Origin: JBKHBQ01 sp046542305
GTDB lineage: Bacteria > Bacteroidota > Bacteroidia > Bacteroidales > 4484-276
Direction: 5' to 3'
NCBI GenBank assembly: GCA_046542305.1
Contig: JBKHBQ010000119.1
Coordinates: 1 to 11,385 of the forward strand
DNA: 11,385 nt
Shown: positions 7,849-11,385 of the stretch, in pieces
Position numbering within the stretch: position 1 is the first letter of the stretch
Layout of the letters: every line of letters begins with the position of its first letter
Notes under the pieces: generated by a model
The model's database searches: none
Seen by the model: only the letters and a program-made list of their open reading frames with translations
What the model was told of the DNA's origin: nothing
Position numbers and translations under genes: made by a program

Positions 7849-9204
7849 TCAGAAAGTCAGGGTGAATATGGTGCTTTCTCCCTGCTTCGACCGCACCGAA
7901 ATATTGCCCCTGTGCAGGTGCATAATTTGACGTGAGAGACTCAGCCCGATACCGGAACCGTGTTTTTTGGAGGTGAAAAATGGCATGAAGATTTTGTCCA
8001 TAATATCGGGTTTTATGCCATATCCGTTATCGTGCACTTCGATTTTTACCCTGCCGTCCACCTCACGTGCGTTGAAGTATATTTTCGGATTTTCCTGGTC
8101 CTTAACCGCATCCACGGCATTAAGCAGCAGGTTGATCAGCACCTGATCGATCAGATCGGCATCGGCGGTAATCATCAGATTTTCGGGATCAATGACATGT
8201 TTACAGTCGATGTTGAGTTCTTCAATTTTGGGTTTAAGCAGCTGCTCGGCATTCTCAAAAAGTTGCGATACCTGGAAATACCTGAAATTGGGTTTGGGAA
8301 TACGGGTGAGGTTCCTGTATATTTCCACGAAATTCAGCAGGCCCTGGCTGCGTTTTTCGATTGTTGCCAGCGCACTCTGTACGCTTTCCACATCATCATC
8401 GTCAAGTTCGTTGAGGCTTACTTTATCCCCTTGCTCTTCCAGAAGCAACATGCCCCTTACCGTTCCTGCCAGCGATGAGATGGGTGTAATGGAATTCATG
8501 ATCTCGTGGGTAAGTACCCTGATAAGGTTTTGCCAGGATTCGATCTCTTTTTCCTCAAGTTCGTTATGAATATTCTGCAAAGAAATGAGCGTGTATTCCT
8601 CGCCGCGCATCTTAAACTGGGTGGCGTTAACGGAAAGCTGCAGCAGTTCGTCGTCTACAAAAACTTTTATAAGTGCCTTATCGCCGGCTTTAAGGCCTGT
8701 CAGCCGTTCGGGCAGGTTGTCCTTAACCACTGCCAGATCGTTGATGTGCTTGATGTGCCTCACCCTGAACAGGTGGTTAATGGCCTGATTGTACTGGTCG
8801 ATCTTGCCATCGTTGCGGAATACAATCATGCCAATACTCACATGGTGTATAACCGTAAGAAGGTAATTAAGGTGTTCCTCCTTTTCCGACCGGTATTTTC
8901 TGAATTCATCGATCACCTCGTTGAAGGCAACATTCAGCTCCTTAAAACTTTTACCAAGGCCATGGTCGGTGAAAGAACTTGAAAAATCGGCGTGTTTTAT
9001 GCTTTGAAGAAAGCTGGTGAGCCTTCGGTTGGTTTGTTCTACGTACATCACCAATGCATAGATCTGGTATATAATGAGCAGGCCCAGGATAAATGCCGAA
9101 ACGGAATAGGCGGTTCCAAAGATCAGGTAAATCAGCAGCAGCACCGAAGCAATCAGGATGATCACGCGGAACACCACGTTCAGGCGAAAGCTTTTATAAA
9201 CCAT
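7849..9204 (-). CDS. NtrY-like membrane sensor histidine kinase
   Basis: The 451-residue protein has two adjacent transmembrane helices (about 11-30 and 33-54) with almost no residues between them, so no periplasmic sensor domain exists. A HAMP-like linker follows (about 55-107), then a PAS-like domain (about 108-213). The H box LTHEIMNSITPI (231-242) places the phosphorylated histidine at H233; the HE-x-x-N form is typical of the NtrB/NtrY kinases that partner NtrC-type regulators. ATP-binding motifs are NLLLNAVDAV (358-367), DNGYGI (392-397) and GSGIGLSLS (416-424). I chose the ATG at 9204, which overlaps the stop of the upstream activator gene by 11 bases, arguing for translational coupling and cognate pairing. 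A GTG at 9234 would add ten residues. It is expected to phosphorylate D58 of the activator. The stimulus is unknown but must be sensed in the membrane or cytoplasm, or through a partner protein. Confidence 0.93.
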   Translation of the reverse strand: MVYKSFRLNVVFRVIILIASVLLLIYLIFGTAYSVSAFILGLLIIYQIYALVMYVEQTNRRLTSFLQSIKHADFSSSFTDHGLGKSFKELNVAFNEVIDEFRKYRSEKEEHLNYLLTVIHHVSIGMIVFRNDGKIDQYNQAINHLFRVRHIKHINDLAVVKDNLPERLTGLKAGDKALIKVFVDDELLQLSVNATQFKMRGEEYTLISLQNIHNELEEKEIESWQNLIRVLTHEIMNSITPISSLAGTVRGMLLLEEQGDKVSLNELDDDDVESVQSALATIEKRSQGLLNFVEIYRNLTRIPKPNFRYFQVSQLFENAEQLLKPKIEELNIDCKHVIDPENLMITADADLIDQVLINLLLNAVDAVKDQENPKIYFNAREVDGRVKIEVHDNGYGIKPDIMDKIFMPFFTSKKHGSGIGLSLSRQIMHLHRGNISVRSKQGESTIFTLTF

Positions 9205-10576
9205 ATTTTTCGATTCTGCGATAAAGTGAAGCACGAGTAAGGCCCAATTCCTTGGCGGCTTTGCTGATGTTTCCGCCGTGCTTGTCGATCACCTTACGGA
9301 TGAGCATACGTTCGGTTTCTTCCAGGTTAAAGGTTTCCGGATTGTTGCCTTCGCCGCCTTCATCGCTTTGCGAAAGGAAGAAGTCCTGGGGCTGCAGGAT
9401 ATTCGACTCGCTCATGATCACGGCACGTTCCACGGTATGTTGAAGTTCTCTGATATTGCCGGGCCAGTGATGTTTTTCGAGCCTTTTGAGTGTGGAGGCA
9501 TTAAGCCGCTTGAGCGGTATTTTATATTTTTTGCAGTAGATCTGTAAAAAATGCTCGGCCAGCAACGGGATGTCCTCTAAGCGTTCGCGCAGCGGCGGCA
9601 CATGTATTTCCACGGTATTGATCCGATACAACAGATCCTGCCTGAATTTTCCCTCCTTAACCATTTGGTAGAGCGGCATGTTGGTGGCGCAGATCAGGCG
9701 AACATCGATGGGAACTTCCTTGTTGCTTCCCAGCCTGACCACCTTGCGGCTTTGCAGCACCGAAAGCAGTTTGCTCTGAAGGCTGACAGAGAGGTTGCCG
9801 ATCTCATCCAGGAAAATGGTGCCTTTGTTGGCGGCTTCGAAGCGGCCGGCGCGGTCTTCCTTGGCATCGGTGAAGGCGCCTTTTTTAAAACCGAACAATT
9901 CGCTTTCGAACAGCGTTTCGCTGATGGCTCCCAGATCTACGCTGATAAATACCTCTTCCGCGCGGCGCGATGAGCGGTGGATGGCCCTGGCGATCAATTC
10001 CTTGCCGGTACCGTTTTCGCCGAGGATCAATACATTGGCGTCGGTGGCGGCTACTTTCTTTACGGTACCCATCACCTGCTGCATTGCCGGCGAATTGCCG
10101 ATAAGGGTGTCGTATCCCTGTCCCTGGTCGGCCATCAGAACCTTTTGCTTGGTTTTTAAATCCTGCAGCTCCTGGTTGGAACTGCGCACCTTCAGGTTGG
10201 CCTGGATGGTGGCCAGCAGCTTTTTGTTATCCCAGGGCTTCAGGATAAAATTGGTAGCCCCTTCCTTAATGCCCTGCACGGCCAGTTCGATATCGCCGTA
10301 GCCGGTGATAAATATCACCACGGCGGCAGGATCGATTTCCATGATCTTGTTCAGCCAGTGAAATCCCTCCTTACCACTGGTGGCATCACGCGAAAAATTC
10401 ATGTCCAGCAGGATCACATCGTAGTTATCCGTCTTGAGCAGGTTAGGAATGTTTTCCGGGTTTTTTTCGGTGTGGACTATTTTAATGTGTTGCTTCAAGA
10501 ATAGTTTAGCTGCCAACAGCACGTCCTGATCATCGTCAATAATTAAGATCTTTGCATCCGCTTTTTCCATAGTCAT
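9194..10576 (-). CDS. Sigma-54-dependent response regulator (NtrC family)
   Basis: The 460-residue protein is a bacterial enhancer-binding protein that hydrolyses ATP to open sigma-54 promoters. The receiver (about 8-125) has acidic D14-D16, phosphoacceptor D58 in ILLDMNF, T91 and K113. The AAA+ domain (about 155-390) has Walker A GENGTGKE (186-193), Walker B GTIFLDEIG (252-260) and the arginine-rich VPPLRERLEDIP. The sigma-54 contact loop reads GAFTDA (233-238) instead of the canonical GAFTGA. A Fis-type helix-turn-helix, NISKAAKELGLTRASLYRR, ends the protein (436-454). The start is the ATG at 10576; an ATG two codons in (10570) is equally possible. It is first in a minus-strand group with the NtrY-like kinase and is divergent from the transport adaptor gene, whose upstream region carries a sigma-54-type promoter, its most likely target. 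Confidence 0.96.
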   Translation of the reverse strand: MTMEKADAKILIIDDDQDVLLAAKLFLKQHIKIVHTEKNPENIPNLLKTDNYDVILLDMNFSRDATSGKEGFHWLNKIMEIDPAAVVIFITGYGDIELAVQGIKEGATNFILKPWDNKKLLATIQANLKVRSSNQELQDLKTKQKVLMADQGQGYDTLIGNSPAMQQVMGTVKKVAATDANVLILGENGTGKELIARAIHRSSRRAEEVFISVDLGAISETLFESELFGFKKGAFTDAKEDRAGRFEAANKGTIFLDEIGNLSVSLQSKLLSVLQSRKVVRLGSNKEVPIDVRLICATNMPLYQMVKEGKFRQDLLYRINTVEIHVPPLRERLEDIPLLAEHFLQIYCKKYKIPLKRLNASTLKRLEKHHWPGNIRELQHTVERAVIMSESNILQPQDFFLSQSDEGGEGNNPETFNLEETERMLIRKVIDKHGGNISKAAKELGLTRASLYRRIEKYGL

Positions 10577-10634
10577 GATTGATTAGATGGCCGAAAAATT
10601 CTTTTGAATCAGTAAAAGTAAAAAAGAATCTTCG

Positions 10635-10655
10635 TACAGGCCTTGTAAACAGGCC
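10635..10655. promoter_or_regulatory. Candidate activator-binding dyads (upstream activating site)
   Basis: TACAGGCCTTGTA (10635-10647) is a 13-base palindrome with one mismatched pair. It overlaps TGTAAACA (10644-10651), and ACAGGCC occurs twice 13 bases apart (10636-10642 and 10649-10655). The block lies about 155 bases upstream of the sigma-54-type site, within the usual range for enhancer sites of NtrC-family activators. Binding by the neighbouring regulator is inference. Confidence 0.35.
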
Positions 10656-10700
10656 AATTTTTTATTCATTTCAATTAATGTGCGCTAAATTAAAAATTAA

Positions 10701-10716
10701 TGTTCGCATCTGTACA
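10701..10716. promoter_or_regulatory. Second candidate activator-binding dyad
   Basis: TGTTC-N6-GTACA is a 16-base dyad with four of five arm positions symmetric, about 90 bases upstream of the sigma-54-type site. It shares GTACA with the dyad block at 10635-10655. The surrounding sequence is AT-rich, so chance symmetry is possible. Confidence 0.25.
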
Positions 10717-10801
10717 AAAAATTGAACGATTTTGAACAAATAAATTGCTTGATCACCGGCCAACAGTTCCTGTCAATTGTAATTCAGTGATTTATAATAA
10801 A

Positions 10802-10816
10802 TGGCATAGTATTCGC
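10802..10816 (+). promoter_or_regulatory. Sigma-54 (-24/-12) promoter of the adaptor gene
   Basis: TGGCATAGTATTCGC has the required GG (10803-10804) and GC (10815-10816) exactly ten bases apart and begins with TGGCA, against the consensus TGGCAC-N5-TTGC. Mismatches are T for C after TGGCA and C for the second T of TTGC. Transcription would start near 10828, about 16 bases before the ATG at 10844. No TAnnTTTG element was seen before this gene. Confidence 0.65.
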
Positions 10817-10843
10817 GAAACCGTGGCTCGTAAAACAAACGCT

Positions 10844-11385
10844 ATGGATAGAATTATTGAGAAAAAAAAGTGGACAACTAAAAAGATACTGACCATTGCT
10901 TTTGTGTCCGCATTTGGCCTGTTCATCATTTACCTGCTATTCTTCAGGGATAAACAAAGCCGCCTGTATGTCAACCGCGAGCAATTGTCGATTGCCGAAG
11001 TAAAACTCGATCGTTTTCAGGAGTTCATTCCCGTGGATGGCGTGGTCTATCCCAAAACTACCATTTATATAGATGCCGTTCAGGGTGGTACTGTCGAACA
11101 GGTTTATGTTGAAGACGGAGCCCTCCTTGAAGACGGCGAGCCTATCCTGAAGCTGGTTAATGCAGATATGGAACTTCGCTACATGGACCAGGAAACCAGG
11201 ATGTATGATGCCATTAACAACCTGCAGAATTCAAAGATCAGCCTGGAGCGCAGCAAGTACACCCGCCAGTTGGAAATTGCAAACCTGATGGCTGAAATCG
11301 ACCGGGTTCAAATGGATTTTAACCGGAAAACGACCTTATACGATGATAAGCTGATTTCGGAACAGGAATTCGAAAATGCCGAACG
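10844..11385 (+). CDS. HlyD/AcrA-type periplasmic adaptor subunit (C-terminus beyond window)
   Basis: The frame is open for 180 codons from the ATG at 10844 to the window edge. A short basic N-terminus (KKKWTTKK) precedes one membrane helix (about 15-34), giving an inner-membrane anchor with the rest in the periplasm. Residues about 62-106 form the first half of a biotinyl/lipoyl-like hairpin, with VDGVVYP, QGGTVEQVYVEDGALLEDG and EPILKL typical of the family. From about 107 a heptad-rich helix begins the coiled-coil arm. LYDDKLISEQEFENAE (165-180) matches the family turn region. Such adaptors join an inner-membrane transporter to an outer-membrane channel. In Bacteroidota they often precede MacB/FtsX-type ABC genes, but the partner lies outside the window and its substrate is unknown. 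The gene is divergent from the sigma-54 activator and preceded by a sigma-54-type promoter. Confidence 0.88.
   Translation, partial: MDRIIEKKKWTTKKILTIAFVSAFGLFIIYLLFFRDKQSRLYVNREQLSIAEVKLDRFQEFIPVDGVVYPKTTIYIDAVQGGTVEQVYVEDGALLEDGEPILKLVNADMELRYMDQETRMYDAINNLQNSKISLERSKYTRQLEIANLMAEIDRVQMDFNRKTTLYDDKLISEQEFENAE

Noticed and set aside
10613..10620. Possible -7 element (TACTTTTA, minus) for the activator gene
   Set aside because: It lacks the invariant final G of TAnnTTTG and lies in AT-rich sequence where such matches are expected by chance.
10639..10665. GGCC...GGCC with a following T run, resembling a terminator
   Set aside because: The stem needs a bulge and leaves almost no loop, and no plus-strand gene lies upstream to terminate. 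The symmetry fits a protein-binding dyad better.

Overview
The window most likely comes from a member of the Bacteroidota. The evidence is four good matches to the phylum's -7 promoter element (TAnnTTTG), each just upstream of a gene start, mostly missing Shine-Dalgarno sequences, an A-rich run before one start codon, a signal peptide ending in a TA-Q site, and a lysyl-tRNA synthetase with a C-terminal extension. This assignment is an inference; there is no rRNA gene in the window.

Left part (1-5395), housekeeping genes. An overlapping minus-strand pair, lipA then lipB, makes protein-bound lipoate; lipB runs off the left edge. A patatin-like hydrolase of the RssA type is transcribed divergently from lipA. 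It is followed by lysS and then by a secreted tetratricopeptide-repeat (TPR) protein. A strong hairpin terminator separates that gene from the convergent genes to its right.

Right part (5396-11385), signalling and export. Three minus-strand genes form a probable regulatory group. In transcription order these are an NtrC-type sigma-54 activator, an NtrY-like membrane histidine kinase whose start overlaps the activator's stop, and a large soluble hybrid histidine kinase with three PAS domains and a C-terminal receiver. Divergent from the activator is the first 180 codons of a HlyD/AcrA-type periplasmic adaptor, cut by the right edge. Just before the adaptor is a site with the exact sigma-54 geometry (GG-N10-GC), and 155-200 bases upstream of that are dyad sequences that could be enhancer sites.

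The simplest reading is that the NtrY-like kinase senses a membrane or cytoplasmic cue and phosphorylates the activator. The activator then switches on the adaptor and whatever transporter genes lie beyond the window. Whether the hybrid kinase joins this circuit cannot be told from the sequence. No mobile element, CRISPR array, tRNA or rRNA was seen. The least ordinary part of the window is the sigma-54-wired export locus; I found no clearly undescribed system.
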